The notes beneath the pieces were generated by a model. It was not told the DNA's origin. It saw only the letters and a program-made list of their open reading frames with translations, and did not search any database. A DNA stretch of 64,000 bases from Scytonema millei VB511283. Its GTDB lineage: Bacteria; Cyanobacteriota; Cyanobacteriia; Cyanobacteriales; Chroococcidiopsidaceae. The stretch lies in contig NZ_JTJC03000001.1 in the NCBI RefSeq assembly GCF_000817735.3, positions 629,710 to 693,709 on the forward strand. The letters run 5' to 3'. The translations under genes were made by a program, and so were the position numbers. Within the stretch, counting starts at the first letter, position 1; every line of letters begins with the position of its first letter. Shown here piece by piece: positions 18,581 to 28,885 of the stretch.

Positions 18581-20305
18581 CGTTGAAGTCTTGAAAGATC
18601 CAGCTTCGGTATTATTTGGTTTGGGAAACCCAGGTGGAACGATTAACATCGTCACAAAACAGCCACTGCGCGAGCCGTTCTATGCAGTTGAAGGGACGAT
18701 TGGCAGCTATGACTTTTATCGAGGCGCGATCGATTTGTCTGGACCGTTAAACAGGTCTAAAACAATCTCTTACCGACTCAATGCTGCATATCAAGATAAC
18801 AAAGGATTTATCGATTTCCAACAAGATAAAATATTCTTTATCGCACCTGTTTTAAGCTTTGATATTGGTAAAAATACAAAGCTGACTCTAGAAGCAGAGT
18901 ACCGCAAATGGGACTTTTTCTTCTTACTAGGTCAACCAGCAGTTGGTTCGGTTTTGCCTACTGGTATTGGCAGGTTACCCCGTAACTTGAATTATAGTGA
19001 ATCTCCTATCGGAGACGATAACACTTTTGGGATTACGACAAGCAAAGCAGGCCATCGACTCGAACACAAGTTTAGCAGAAATTGGTCAATTAGAAATAGC
19101 TTCCTTGCCTCATTCTATCGTGCAAATCGGGAATTTTTATATGCTACAAGTCTCGACCCTGATAATCGCACCCTAAATCGTGGTTATGAGCTTGGTGAAT
19201 ATGATGACAACATCTTTAATTTAGACACAAATATTTTGGGTACTTTTTCCACTGGTTCTATTCAACACCAACTTCTATTTGGCTTTGATTTATATCGAGT
19301 CAATGAATATCGACAACAGTATGTCAGTGGAGCTGCTGCACCACTCGATCTCTTTAATCCCGTGTACGGTCAGCCAATAGGTCCTATTACTGATAGGGGT
19401 GATACTTCTACGCTGACAGATTCGCTGGGTATCTATATTCAAGACCAAATTACGCTAGCAGACAATCTCAAGTTACTACTGGGTGGTCGATTTGATACCT
19501 TTAAGCAAACCACAGAAGATTTCATTGAGGACACAGAACAAGAGCAAACTGGGGATGCTTTTAGTCCCCGCTTAGGTATCGTCTATCAGCCGATCGAGCC
19601 AATTTCTCTTTATGCCAGCTACATTCGATCGTTTACACCAGCAATCGGTAGATCCTTTGATAATACCCAATTCCAACCAGAACGGGGGACGCAATATGAC
19701 GTTGGGATTAAAGCAGATTTGAACGAACAACTGTCTGCAACCCTTGCCTTATACGATTTAACTCGCTCTAATGTCTTAACTGATGACCCAATAAATGAAG
19801 GTTTTTCTATTCAAACAGGCAAGCAAAACAGCCAAGGTATCGAACTCAACATTTCGGGTGAAATTCTACCAGGATGGAACGTTTTCGGTGGCTATGCTTA
19901 CACTGATGCACGGATTAAAGAAGATGAAACTTTTGATGTTGGCAATCGCCTCAATAATACACCAGAAAACGCTTTTAATTTATGGACAACCTATGAAATT
20001 CAACAAGGCTCCTTGCAAGGGTTGGGATTTGGCTTAGGATTGTATTTTGTGGGAGAACGACAAGGCGATCTAGCCAATACATTTCAAGCCCCGAGCTATT
20101 TTCGCACTGATGCCTCGATTTTTTACAAGCGCGATCGCTTCCGCGCCGCTCTAAATTTTAGGAATTTATTTGACACAGATTACTTTGAAGCAGCATTAAA
20201 TAGATTTCGCGTATTCTATGGTGAACCATTCACCGTTCAAGGAACAGTTTCCTGGGAGTTTTAGTAGCTGATACCACCCCTTAATTCCCAAAAATCCTCA
20301 CTCCT

Positions 20306-20368
20306 GTACGGGCAGGTTCACCAGACTGACTTGTAAATAACAGGTAACTTAGATAAACCTGCCCCTAC
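20306..20368. repeat. MITE-like repeat
   Basis: 63-base unit with inverted ends GTACGGGCAGGTT and AACCTGCCCCTAC between the receptor pseudogene and argJ. Its layout matches the units at 4144 and 26442. Confidence 0.6.
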
Positions 20369-20420
20369 TACTCCTCACCCCTTCTGATATAATCGCAGGC
20401 TATGCGTTGGGAGAGAGAAC

Positions 20421-21755
20421 ATGGCATGGCATGAGATAAGTGGTGGAATCACTGCGCCAAGAGGTTACAAGGCAGCGGGTATTAGAGCAGGATTAAAACC
20501 TTCAGGACTACCAGATTTAGCTCTAATTTTGTCAGATGTAGAAGCGATCGCCGCAGGTGTTTTTACGACTTCTCAAGTCCGTGCTGCTTGTGTCGATTAC
20601 TGCAAGCAAAGATTGCAAGACAAACCCAGTGCTAGGGCAATTCTTTGCAATGCAGGGCAAGCTAATGCTGCAACGGGTTCTCAAGGCTGGTTGGATGCCC
20701 TAGAGTGTGCGATGGCACTAGGGCAAGCGTTGAGTATTTCCTCAGAATCGGTGTTGCTAGCCTCTACTGGGGTGATTGGCAAAAGAATTGTGATGGATAA
20801 AATGCACGCTGGCATTCCTCAACTGGTTGCCGAAGCTTCTGAAACAGGTGGAGATGCTGCTGCACAAGCGATCGTCACTACAGATTTGGTCACAAAATCC
20901 ATTGCTTTAGAGACAACAATGGGCGATCGCCCCGTTCGGATGGGTGGCATTGCTAAGGGTTCGGGTATGATCCATCCAAACATGGCGACGATGCTAGCCT
21001 TTGTCACCTGCGATGCGGCTGTCTCTCCCGCATTATGGCAGCATATGCTAAGTCGAGCTGCCGACAAAAGTTTTAACCAAATTACTGTCGATGGCGATAC
21101 CAGCACCAACGATTGTTTAATTGCTTTGGCAAACGGACAATCGCGCACCCCAGCCATTACCGAGATGGGTGCAGAGGCAGAAAAGTTAGAAGCAATGCTC
21201 ACAGCTGTGTGTCAACACTTAGCCAAAGCGATCGCCCGCGATGGAGAGGGTGCAACCTGTTTAATTGAAGTACAAGTCACAGGAGCAGCCGACGGAAAAG
21301 CCGCGCGTCAGGTAGCAAAAACGATTGCTGGCTCATCTTTGGTTAAATCAGCTATATTTGGACGCGATCCTAATTGGGGTAGAATTGCAGCTGCGGCGGG
21401 ACGTGCGGGAATTCCCTTTCAGCAAGAAAACCTCAGAATTCAACTGGGAGATTTTCTCTTAATGGAAAACGGACAACCCCGAGACTTCGATCGCGCCGCC
21501 GCCAGTGCCTATTTAAAGCAAAAAGCAGCCAAACAGCCTCAAGTAGAAACTGTTAGTACTGCTCAGAGTAATGAATTATTAGCGGTTAAAGACGGAGAAA
21601 CAACAGCTTTCGAGCGTCAAAGTGGAGGCGATCGCTTTCAAGACGAAACCGTCACGATCTCTGTCAGTATTGGCAATGGTTCCGGCTCTGGCATAGCCTG
21701 GGGCTGCGATCTCAGCTACGACTACGTGAAAATTAACGCTGAGTATACAACATAA
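20421..21755 (+). CDS. argJ: Bifunctional ornithine acetyltransferase / N-acetylglutamate synthase
   Basis: ArgJ moves the acetyl group from N-acetylornithine to glutamate and, in bifunctional forms, also acetylates glutamate from acetyl-CoA in arginine synthesis. The self-cleavage site is visible in KGSGMIHPNMATMLAF: Thr190 would become the N-terminal nucleophile of the beta chain. The length is 444 residues with a linker-like stretch around residues 360-390. It stands alone, ending exactly at a 32-base palindrome shared with the convergent response-regulator gene. Confidence 0.95.
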   Translation: MAWHEISGGITAPRGYKAAGIRAGLKPSGLPDLALILSDVEAIAAGVFTTSQVRAACVDYCKQRLQDKPSARAILCNAGQANAATGSQGWLDALECAMALGQALSISSESVLLASTGVIGKRIVMDKMHAGIPQLVAEASETGGDAAAQAIVTTDLVTKSIALETTMGDRPVRMGGIAKGSGMIHPNMATMLAFVTCDAAVSPALWQHMLSRAADKSFNQITVDGDTSTNDCLIALANGQSRTPAITEMGAEAEKLEAMLTAVCQHLAKAIARDGEGATCLIEVQVTGAADGKAARQVAKTIAGSSLVKSAIFGRDPNWGRIAAAAGRAGIPFQQENLRIQLGDFLLMENGQPRDFDRAAASAYLKQKAAKQPQVETVSTAQSNELLAVKDGETTAFERQSGGDRFQDETVTISVSIGNGSGSGIAWGCDLSYDYVKINAEYTT

Positions 21756-21786
21756 TGTAGAGACGTTACATGTAACGTCTCTACAT
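21755..21786. terminator. Perfect 32-base palindrome, bidirectional terminator candidate
   Basis: Two complementary 16-base arms (ATGTAGAGACGTTACA and its complement) meet without a spacer and fill the whole gap between two convergent genes. A related unit lies after hemF at 58381-58406. Confidence 0.65.
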
Positions 21787-22878
21787 TTAACGTTGCAACA
21801 ACACGCTTACAGTTGTTTTCACTTCTGTCCCGCCACTTTCAATAAATAATTTACCTCCATGTAATTCTGTGATGCGTTTTGCCAAAATTAAACCCAAGCC
21901 TAAACCCTGTTGGTCGTAAAATTTGCGCTCGAATTGCATATAACCGCCAATACTAGCAATTTGTTCGTTAGACATAGCGCGTCCGTAGTTAGTAATACTA
22001 ATTTTGAACCCATCTTTTTCAGTCGCAGCTTTGACATGAACAGAGGTACCAGCTTCAGAGAATTTGAAAGCATTGTCGATAATTTCTTCGATCGCTTTCT
22101 TCAAGTCTCGCTTCGCAATTTTGACGTTAGAATTAGCAACTTGTAAAATTAAATCTGCTTCGCGTTGATATTGTTTTGCCTTTTGAATTGCTATAGCAAA
22201 GATAATATCGCTAGGATTAAGGGTTTGACAACTGCGTAAAGCTTGGAGTTCTTCGGGATTAGTTGCTAATAGTTCAATTTGAGCGTACATAATAAAATTC
22301 TCAATCATTCTTTGCAGGCGTTGAGAAGAATTATGTAAATTTTGGGCTGTTTCTAACAGTTCTTGAGGTTTGATTGTATCGTAACTTTCAACTAGAACTT
22401 TAGAGAAAGATAAGACTTCGCTTAAAGGTAACAACAATTCTTGCGGCAGAGCATCGGTAATACTTCTGCGTAACTCGGCTAGCTTTTTTTCTGACTGTTG
22501 GGCAACAAACGCTTGCTTTTGCAATCTTGCTGCGATCGCACCTAATAATTCCGTGCGGGTAAATGGTTTGCTGATGTAGTCATCTGCCCCCATTTCCATG
22601 CCTTGACGCACATCTAATTTATCGGCTTTAGCCGTCAAAAAAATAAATGGAGTTGATGCTGTAAGTGGATTTTGACGCACCATAGTTAAGACACCATAGC
22701 CATCCATTTCTGGCATCATTACGTCACAAATAATCAAATCTGGCTTATGTGCCAACGCCATCTGATAGCCCTTCAACCCATTTTCTGCATCAAGAGTATC
22801 AAATCCTTCTGCTTCCAAACGAGCGAGTATATTTTCTCTAACTGATAGTTCGTCTTCAATCACTAAAATTCGGCTCAT
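21787..22878 (-). CDS. Response regulator / histidine-kinase-like hybrid lacking the H-box His
   Basis: An N-terminal receiver domain (phospho-acceptor Asp52 in IICDVMMPEMDG, Lys104) is followed by a dimerisation helix region and a HATPase domain (N-box EEIIDNAFKFSE, G-box QGLGLGLILAKRI). In the place of the usual H-box (HELRTPL-like) the sequence reads LPQELLLPL, so the phospho-His is replaced by Gln146. It may bind ATP but should not autophosphorylate in the usual way. Upstream on the same strand lies the large GAF/PAS kinase, a likely partner for its receiver. Confidence 0.88.
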   Translation of the reverse strand: MSRILVIEDELSVRENILARLEAEGFDTLDAENGLKGYQMALAHKPDLIICDVMMPEMDGYGVLTMVRQNPLTASTPFIFLTAKADKLDVRQGMEMGADDYISKPFTRTELLGAIAARLQKQAFVAQQSEKKLAELRRSITDALPQELLLPLSEVLSFSKVLVESYDTIKPQELLETAQNLHNSSQRLQRMIENFIMYAQIELLATNPEELQALRSCQTLNPSDIIFAIAIQKAKQYQREADLILQVANSNVKIAKRDLKKAIEEIIDNAFKFSEAGTSVHVKAATEKDGFKISITNYGRAMSNEQIASIGGYMQFERKFYDQQGLGLGLILAKRITELHGGKLFIESGGTEVKTTVSVLLQR

Positions 22879-23022
22879 GGCGATCTTTCCTAATTAATTT
22901 GACTAGTTAAAAACCGGATTTCCAAAGAGATATTCTGAAGTTAATAGTCAGAACTTAAGGACAAAACTTGAATATGTTGTAACTTCATGGCTCGATCGAT
23001 CCACATCAAGTTTTTCTGACTC

Positions 23023-26000
23023 CTAATTGCTTTCATAAGGAAGAGAAACTACAAAAGTTGTTCCTACTCCCACTTCACTTTCAACAGCGATATTGCCGCA
23101 GTGCAAATCGACTGCTCTTTTGACAATAGCTAAACCCAAACCCGTACCGGAAATCGTGCCGACATTGCTAGCTCGATAGAAGGATTGAAACAACTGTTCG
23201 CGATCGCTCTGGGGAATTCCAATGCCGCGATCCTGCACCTGAAATATAACTTTTTCCGGCTCGACATTCAGATTGAAACTGACGACGCTGCTTGTAGGAG
23301 AATATTTAATTGCATTTGATAGTAAATTAATCAGAATATGGCGCAATAACTTTTCATCCAACGCCACCTCGCTAGATTCACATTGAGAATTCAAGTGAAT
23401 TGTGTGGCTGTCAGCAATCATTTGCATCTCCTCCACGAGATCGCGGCAGAACTGGACGATATCGAGCTTGATTGGGTTACACTCTAGTTTGCCCGCTTCG
23501 GCTTTCCCAATTAACAAGACATCATCTAAAAGTTGATTCATGTGCTTGACGGTAGTGACAATGCGCCGTAAGTGCAGAAGTTTCTTTTCTTCCGCCCATT
23601 GAGAACCAAAATCCTCCATCAATTCGGCTGAAGACAAGATCGTGGTTAATGGCGTGCGGAATTCGTGAGAAGTCATGGTGACAAAGCGAGACTTGAGTTC
23701 GCTCAGTTCTTTTTCTTTAGCCAGCGTGTGCTGCATTTCCGCTTCGGTGCGCTTGCGATCGGTAATGTTGCGGACGATCGCCATCACTTCATTTTCTGCA
23801 CTCACGACAATTCGCGCTTCGTAATCGCGCAGTTCGTCTTCAGTGTAAAGTTGGTATTCAAAGATTTGCAATTCTCCCGTAGTTAAGGCTTGCTGAATGT
23901 AATACATTGTTGGCTGAGCGATTTCTGGTGGCAGCACTTCATCAATTCGTTTACCCAAAAATTGGTTTGGCGGAACAATTAACTCTTCTGCTTTAGAAAC
24001 TTTGTAGTTGACAAAAATTCCATCACCGCTCATGCGAAACATTAAATCGGGAATTGCATTGATCAGAGCGCGGTTAGTAGCAAGGCTAGAACGGAGAGCT
24101 TCTTCTGCTCGCTTGCGCTCGGTAATATCGGTAGAAATACCCCCGACAGCGTAGGGTTCGCCAGCAGCGTTGAATAGGGGAAACTTCACTGAAAGGTAAG
24201 TATGCAAACCGTCATCGTGGGGGAGTACCTCTTCCCAATCCAATGCCGATTTTGTCTCTAACACCTGGCGATCGTTGGTTCGCAGCACCTCAGCAATTTC
24301 TGGCGGGAAGATCTCGTAGTCAGTTTTGCCAATTGCCTCAGTTCGATCTAAATGGAACAGAATCCCGTACCAAGAATTGATCGTGAGATATTTGCCCTCT
24401 AAATCTTTGACATAAATTAATGCCGTAGAGTTATCTAAAATTGCTTGCAGCCGCTCCTCGCTCTGCCGCAGTGCCTCTTGGACTTGCTGGCGTTCTGTCA
24501 CATCGTGGGCAACGATGCAAAAAACTTCTTTGCCACCATAAAAAATTGAATTGAGATGAACTTCTGCATAAGCCACGCTGCCATTGCTACGATGATGTGG
24601 CACTTCTCCTAAGAATAGATTTTTTCCCCTCAGCGCGCGCTGGGCAGTGCGATCGATTGTCAGGCGATCGCCAGCAAAGATATCGTATAGCGTCAGTTGT
24701 AAAAGTCGCTCGGGAGCATAACCGAGGAAACGCGCAAAAGCATCATTTGCTTCCAAAATACGCTTTGTCTCGGTATCGACGAGAAAAATCCCCTCAGCAG
24801 TTTGCTTGACCACAGCACGATACCGAGATTCGCTGTCATGCAGTCCTTCTTCCGCTCGTTTGCGTTGCATTAATCCGCCTAGCTGGGTAGCAACAGTTGA
24901 GACGATCTCGACTTGATGCCTATCCTCGGGGCAAGATTCGGACATGAAAAAGGCAATGACAGCCAAGACTTCCGATTTGTCCGCAGCGCGATCGGCGACG
25001 ATGGGAATAGCTAAACTTGCTTTGAGACCAGCAGCCCGTGCCAAATGGCTGCGCACGATCGCCATCTCGGTCTCGTCTTCTAGGCTCGGAATCCAATGCG
25101 GTTGCTGAGAACGCCAAACATGACCAATTAAACCAACCCCAGGGGAGAATTTAAATTTCTTACTCGAACTACGGAAGCTTGTGACGTTGTAATTCCTGCC
25201 ATACCAAGCAGGACTGCTCTGAAGGATATCGTTTTCCGCACTGGGAATCCACGCCTCACCATAACTCCAACCCGTAAATTCGCAGATCTGACGCAGTGCC
25301 ACTCCCAAAGCAGCATGGAAGTTTTGGGCATCTCCGATCGCCTGAGCGATTTTTTGTAACAACCGGACTTCTGCCTCGGCGCGGTGACGTTCTGCCATTT
25401 CACTATGGAGTTGCTGGTTGATGCTGACCAGTTCGGCAGTGCGATCGGCAACTTTGGTTTCTAACTGACAATAAGCATCATGTAGAGCTAATTCCGCAGC
25501 TTTGCGATCGCTAATATTACGAAAAATTCCGCGAGTCGCAGTTGGCTGAGACTTGACAAATTGACAGTTAATGATACCTTCAACCCAAATCTTTTCGCCT
25601 TGCTTGGTAACAAAAATTGTTTCAACTTGCGCGAAGTTCTCACCAGCCATGACACGCCCAAATACTTCTAGGCAGTGACACAAGCTATCGGGATGAATAA
25701 TATCGTAGATTTTTAGCTCGGCAAGTTCTGTTTCACTATAGCCAAGAGTTTCTTTCCAGGCGCGGTTGACATAGATAAATCTGCCATCTGGCGTAACCGA
25801 TTGAATCAAATCGTTAGCATTTTCAAATAAATCTCGATAGCGTTCTTGGCTCTGTCGCAGGGCAAATTCAGTTTGCCGCTGCTGTTGATGTGCCTGCTGT
25901 AAATCGATCAAATTCCGTCTCAGTTCTAACTGCGTCATCACCTGACGCGCCAAAATTTCTAAAGCCTCTAATTGTTGGGGACTCAACTCGCGAGGTACGT

Positions 26001-26397
26001 AGTCGATCGCGCAGAGAGTTCCCAAAGCAAAATTGTCCGATGTCACCAGCGGTGCGCCCGCATAAAACCGAATTTTGGGTTCTCCAGTCACCAATGGGTT
26101 CTCGGCAAAACGCTCGTCTTGACAAGCATCAGGCACGATCAGCAAGTGATGTTCTGCAATCGCCCGATCGCAAAAGGCGATATGACGAGGAGTTTCTGGA
26201 ACAGTTAAACCAACTTGAGACTTAAACCATTGGCGATCGGCATCGACCAAACTAATGAGTGCTGTAGGAGTCTGGCAAATTTGGGCAGCTAAACGAGTAA
26301 GATCGTCAAACGCCTGCTCTGGTGAAGTATCCAGAATATCGTACCTCTGTAGGGCATGAAGTCTATCTGTTTCATTGCTAGGCAGTGGATCTTTCAC
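23023..26397 (-). CDS. Multi-sensor GAF/PAS histidine kinase
   Basis: This 1124-residue soluble sensor kinase has no membrane helices. Domain order is GAF (about 20-165), PAS (185-300), GAF (345-510), PAS (525-640), PAS (650-770), PAS (780-890), HisKA with phospho-acceptor His911 in TSHEFRTPL, and HATPase (LINLLSNAIKYSP, GTGLGLAIVKRA). The signal is not evident; neither GAF carries an obvious bilin-binding Cys motif. It has no receiver of its own. The Gln146 hybrid protein lies just downstream on the same strand and is the nearest phospho-acceptor. Confidence 0.9.
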   Translation of the reverse strand: MKDPLPSNETDRLHALQRYDILDTSPEQAFDDLTRLAAQICQTPTALISLVDADRQWFKSQVGLTVPETPRHIAFCDRAIAEHHLLIVPDACQDERFAENPLVTGEPKIRFYAGAPLVTSDNFALGTLCAIDYVPRELSPQQLEALEILARQVMTQLELRRNLIDLQQAHQQQRQTEFALRQSQERYRDLFENANDLIQSVTPDGRFIYVNRAWKETLGYSETELAELKIYDIIHPDSLCHCLEVFGRVMAGENFAQVETIFVTKQGEKIWVEGIINCQFVKSQPTATRGIFRNISDRKAAELALHDAYCQLETKVADRTAELVSINQQLHSEMAERHRAEAEVRLLQKIAQAIGDAQNFHAALGVALRQICEFTGWSYGEAWIPSAENDILQSSPAWYGRNYNVTSFRSSSKKFKFSPGVGLIGHVWRSQQPHWIPSLEDETEMAIVRSHLARAAGLKASLAIPIVADRAADKSEVLAVIAFFMSESCPEDRHQVEIVSTVATQLGGLMQRKRAEEGLHDSESRYRAVVKQTAEGIFLVDTETKRILEANDAFARFLGYAPERLLQLTLYDIFAGDRLTIDRTAQRALRGKNLFLGEVPHHRSNGSVAYAEVHLNSIFYGGKEVFCIVAHDVTERQQVQEALRQSEERLQAILDNSTALIYVKDLEGKYLTINSWYGILFHLDRTEAIGKTDYEIFPPEIAEVLRTNDRQVLETKSALDWEEVLPHDDGLHTYLSVKFPLFNAAGEPYAVGGISTDITERKRAEEALRSSLATNRALINAIPDLMFRMSGDGIFVNYKVSKAEELIVPPNQFLGKRIDEVLPPEIAQPTMYYIQQALTTGELQIFEYQLYTEDELRDYEARIVVSAENEVMAIVRNITDRKRTEAEMQHTLAKEKELSELKSRFVTMTSHEFRTPLTTILSSAELMEDFGSQWAEEKKLLHLRRIVTTVKHMNQLLDDVLLIGKAEAGKLECNPIKLDIVQFCRDLVEEMQMIADSHTIHLNSQCESSEVALDEKLLRHILINLLSNAIKYSPTSSVVSFNLNVEPEKVIFQVQDRGIGIPQSDREQLFQSFYRASNVGTISGTGLGLAIVKRAVDLHCGNIAVESEVGVGTTFVVSLPYESN

Positions 26398-26887
26398 CGT
26401 TATCTTCCTACACAGTTATCAGTTATCAGTTATCAGTTATCGTAGGGGCGGGTTTAGCCAACAGATTCACGGGCTTTAGTCATAATCTTCGTTCAAACCC
26501 CGCCCGTACAGTTATTCAGTTATCAGTTGTCAGTGACTAGTGGCTGGTGACTAGTTAATTCAGAATTCCAAAGCCGAATTCTCCAAGGGTTACTCTTAAC
26601 AGTTAGTATTCCCATGTTTTTGGATTGACTTACATTTTTGCTGCCAGCAATGTGAAAGATTGAGAATTCTGGGTTTAAATGTTATTTGGCAAGCGAGTAG
26701 TGAAGAGTGGCTAGTGGCTGGTGGCTAGTAGTAGATAGGGTGTGGGGTGTGGGGTGTCGGGTGTAGGGAATTTTGTATTTCTCCTCTGCTCCTCTGCCCC
26801 TCTGCCCCTCAGCTCCCTCAGCTCCCGATCGCTCCCTCAGCTCTCTTCCCCTGCTCCCTGCTCCCTGCTCCCTGCTCCCTATTTTTT
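26398..26887. other. Repeat-rich spacer upstream of murJ
   Basis: It holds AGTTATCAGTTATC runs (26413-26440), a MITE-like unit (26442-26509), then GGGTGTGGGG and CTCCCTG tandem runs up to the murJ start. The murJ frame stays open through the last 140 bases, but the residues coded there are repeat-derived. Confidence 0.65.
26442..26509. repeat. MITE-like repeat
   Basis: 68-base unit with inverted ends GTAGGGGCGGGTTT and AAACCCCGCCCGTAC. The closest relative in the window is the copy inside the LpxB-like gene at 4144. Confidence 0.7.
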
Positions 26888-28492
26888 GTGTCTAATCAAC
26901 AGAAATCTCGAACTTTAGCTGGAATTGCGGGGATTGTGGCGATCGCCACCCTGCTGAGTAAATTAGTTGCCTTGTTTCGCCAACAGGCGATCGCGGCGGC
27001 TTTCGGTACGGGTATAGCTGCTAATGCCTACAACTATGCCTATATCATTCCTAGTTTCTTTTTAATCTTGCTGGGAGGCGTGAATGGACCGATCCACACC
27101 ACGATTGTCAGCATCTTAGAAAAGCGTAGCAAACAGGAAGCTGCTCCCCTAGTGGAAAGCATCACAACTTTAGTGAGCGGAGTGTTGTTGCTCGTATCCA
27201 TCGCCCTGTTCTTATCGGCAGATGGATTAATTTATTTGGTGGGTCCGCAATTGAGCCAGACAGCCCACGCGATCGCCGCCGAGCAATTGCGAATTATGTC
27301 GCCGATGATTTTACTATCGGGATTAATTGGGATTGGTTTTGGCACGCTCAATACTGCCAATCAATACTGGTTACTGTCTCTCAGTCCCGTACTTTCTAGC
27401 ATCACGATTATTTTAGGGCTGGGAATCTTATACTTGTCCTTGGGAAGCCAAATTATTTCTCCTGCTTACGTGGCGATCGGCGGGCAAGTTTTAGCCTGGG
27501 GAACGCTAGCAGGGGCATTATTACAGTGGATCGTACAACTGATCGTGCAGTGGCGGTTACGACTCGGTACGCTGCGGCTGCGGTTCGATTTTCGCTCTCC
27601 TGCCGTGCAGCAAGCAGTTAAGTTAATGGCTCCGGCTGTTTTTGCTTCAGGAATGCTACAAATTAATCTGTTCACTGATTATTTCTTTGCTTCCGGCATT
27701 CCTGGGGCTGCTGCTGCTTTCAACTACGCTAACTTGATCGTTCAGACTCCCCTTGGCATCATTTCCAATGTTATTTTGCTCCCCTTATTTACAATTCTCT
27801 CTCGTCTTGCCGATCCGTTGGAGTGGCACAATCTGAAATCGCGACTGCGCCAGGGATTGGTTCTGACGGCTCTCACGATGCTGCCTTTGGGAGCTTTGTT
27901 TGCGGCTCTAGCGATGCCAATCGTCCGCATTGTTTACGAACGCGGAGCCTTTCAACAAGACGATTCGCAGCTCGTAGCTTCAATTTTAGTTGCCTACGGC
28001 ATTGGTATGTTTGTCTACTTAGGGCGCGATGTCTTGGTACGAGTATTTTACGCCTTGGGAGATGGAGAAACGCCCTTCCGCGTTGGTTTGTTAAATATCT
28101 TCCTTAACGCCCTGCTAGATTTTATCCTCATCAAACCTTTTGGTGCGCCTGGAATTACACTGGCAACGGTAGGAGTCAATACGATCTCGACGCTGCTGTT
28201 TTTGGGCATCTTGCATCGGAAACTCCACGGTTTACCATTGCGGCAATGGAGTTTACCCATTTTAGGTTTAATTGCCAGTGGTTTTACCGCAGGAGTCGCT
28301 AGCTGGGGGACTCTTTGGAGTTTGCAACATGTCTTCGGCAGTCAGGGATTAGTTTTACTACTGCTGCAAACGATCGCTTCTGGGTTAGTAGGCATCGGAA
28401 TTTTTGCCCTCATCGCCACTCGAATGAAATTGCCAGAAATCGATTTTTTAGTGGCTCGACTAACTAAGAGGGGAGTCGGGAGTCGGGAGTAG
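26888..28492 (+). CDS. murJ: Lipid II flippase MurJ
   Basis: MurJ (MviN) flips lipid-linked peptidoglycan precursors across the inner membrane. The protein shows the MOP-exporter pattern of many membrane helices and the motif LLSKLVALFRQQAIAAAFG near the N-terminus. I place the start at GTG 26888 (VSNQQKSRT), giving 534 residues, normal for MurJ; the frame is open to 26747, but that extension is coded by simple repeats. The 3' end runs into a GGAGTCGGGAGT repeat that forms the last residues. Confidence 0.92.
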   Translation: MSNQQKSRTLAGIAGIVAIATLLSKLVALFRQQAIAAAFGTGIAANAYNYAYIIPSFFLILLGGVNGPIHTTIVSILEKRSKQEAAPLVESITTLVSGVLLLVSIALFLSADGLIYLVGPQLSQTAHAIAAEQLRIMSPMILLSGLIGIGFGTLNTANQYWLLSLSPVLSSITIILGLGILYLSLGSQIISPAYVAIGGQVLAWGTLAGALLQWIVQLIVQWRLRLGTLRLRFDFRSPAVQQAVKLMAPAVFASGMLQINLFTDYFFASGIPGAAAAFNYANLIVQTPLGIISNVILLPLFTILSRLADPLEWHNLKSRLRQGLVLTALTMLPLGALFAALAMPIVRIVYERGAFQQDDSQLVASILVAYGIGMFVYLGRDVLVRVFYALGDGETPFRVGLLNIFLNALLDFILIKPFGAPGITLATVGVNTISTLLFLGILHRKLHGLPLRQWSLPILGLIASGFTAGVASWGTLWSLQHVFGSQGLVLLLLQTIASGLVGIGIFALIATRMKLPEIDFLVARLTKRGVGSRE

Positions 28493-28576
28493 GAAGTCGG
28501 GAAAGAGAGCTGGGGAGGCTGGGGGAGCTGAGGGAGAAAGAGCAACTGTCAACCAATTACCCATTACCCATTACCC

Positions 28577-28885
28577 TTACATATCGTTTTGGTATTTCTG
28601 CAAAATCTCCATCAAGTCAGTTTGACCTCGGGCTGGTATCAAGTCAATTAGGGGGATTTCTTTTTTCCCACCCCCAAGTTTGACAGGGATATTCTGTAAA
28701 ACTTGCTGGACTCGATCTTCTGAGAGCGATCGCGCCGTCAAAATGGGGTAGAGTTGTTCGGCAAGTAGGGTATGAAGTTTGGCATCGGCAAGATAAAGAT
28801 GCCATTTGGCGATGTCTATATATACGTTTTCGCCGATTTCTGCTGCGATCGCTTCAATAACTTCTGAAGTACTTTGTTTAGCCAT
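28577..28885 (-). CDS. DUF3181 family cyanobacterial protein
   Basis: This 102-residue soluble protein contains IAAEIGENVYIDIAKWHLYL and LQNIPVKLGGGKKEIPL, matching the DUF3181 family that I know only from cyanobacteria. Function is unknown. It is convergent with murJ, with repeats between the two. Confidence 0.8.
   Translation of the reverse strand: MAKQSTSEVIEAIAAEIGENVYIDIAKWHLYLADAKLHTLLAEQLYPILTARSLSEDRVQQVLQNIPVKLGGGKKEIPLIDLIPARGQTDLMEILQKYQNDM

Larger units (their letters stand above)
16937..20264 (+). pseudogene. Disrupted AMIN-domain TonB-dependent siderophore receptor
   Basis: The intact family has a signal peptide, AMIN domain, Pro-rich linker, TonB box, plug and beta-barrel. 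Here the signal peptide and AMIN domain read from GTG 16937 to a stop at 17407. The linker (TPEPAVPATLTQPEAIPPE) and TonB box (IEIVVTGEQDG) continue only after a shift of frame at an AC-dinucleotide run (about 17393-17404), with a further in-frame TAA at 17523-17525. An IS982-type element occupies 17571-18580. The barrel resumes at VEVLKDPASVLFG (about 18583) and runs to the aromatic end SWEF at 20264. Roughly 100 plug residues are missing, so this is a dead gene with at least four lesions. Confidence 0.85.

Noticed and set aside
18504-20264. Barrel fragment as a stand-alone functional receptor gene
   Set aside because: It begins inside the IS end, has no signal peptide and lacks the plug; it is the tail of the broken receptor.
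26747-26887. N-terminal extension of MurJ by 47 residues
   Set aside because: Coded by GGGTGTGGGG and CTCCCTG simple repeats found in many spacers here; the GTG at 26888 gives normal MurJ length.
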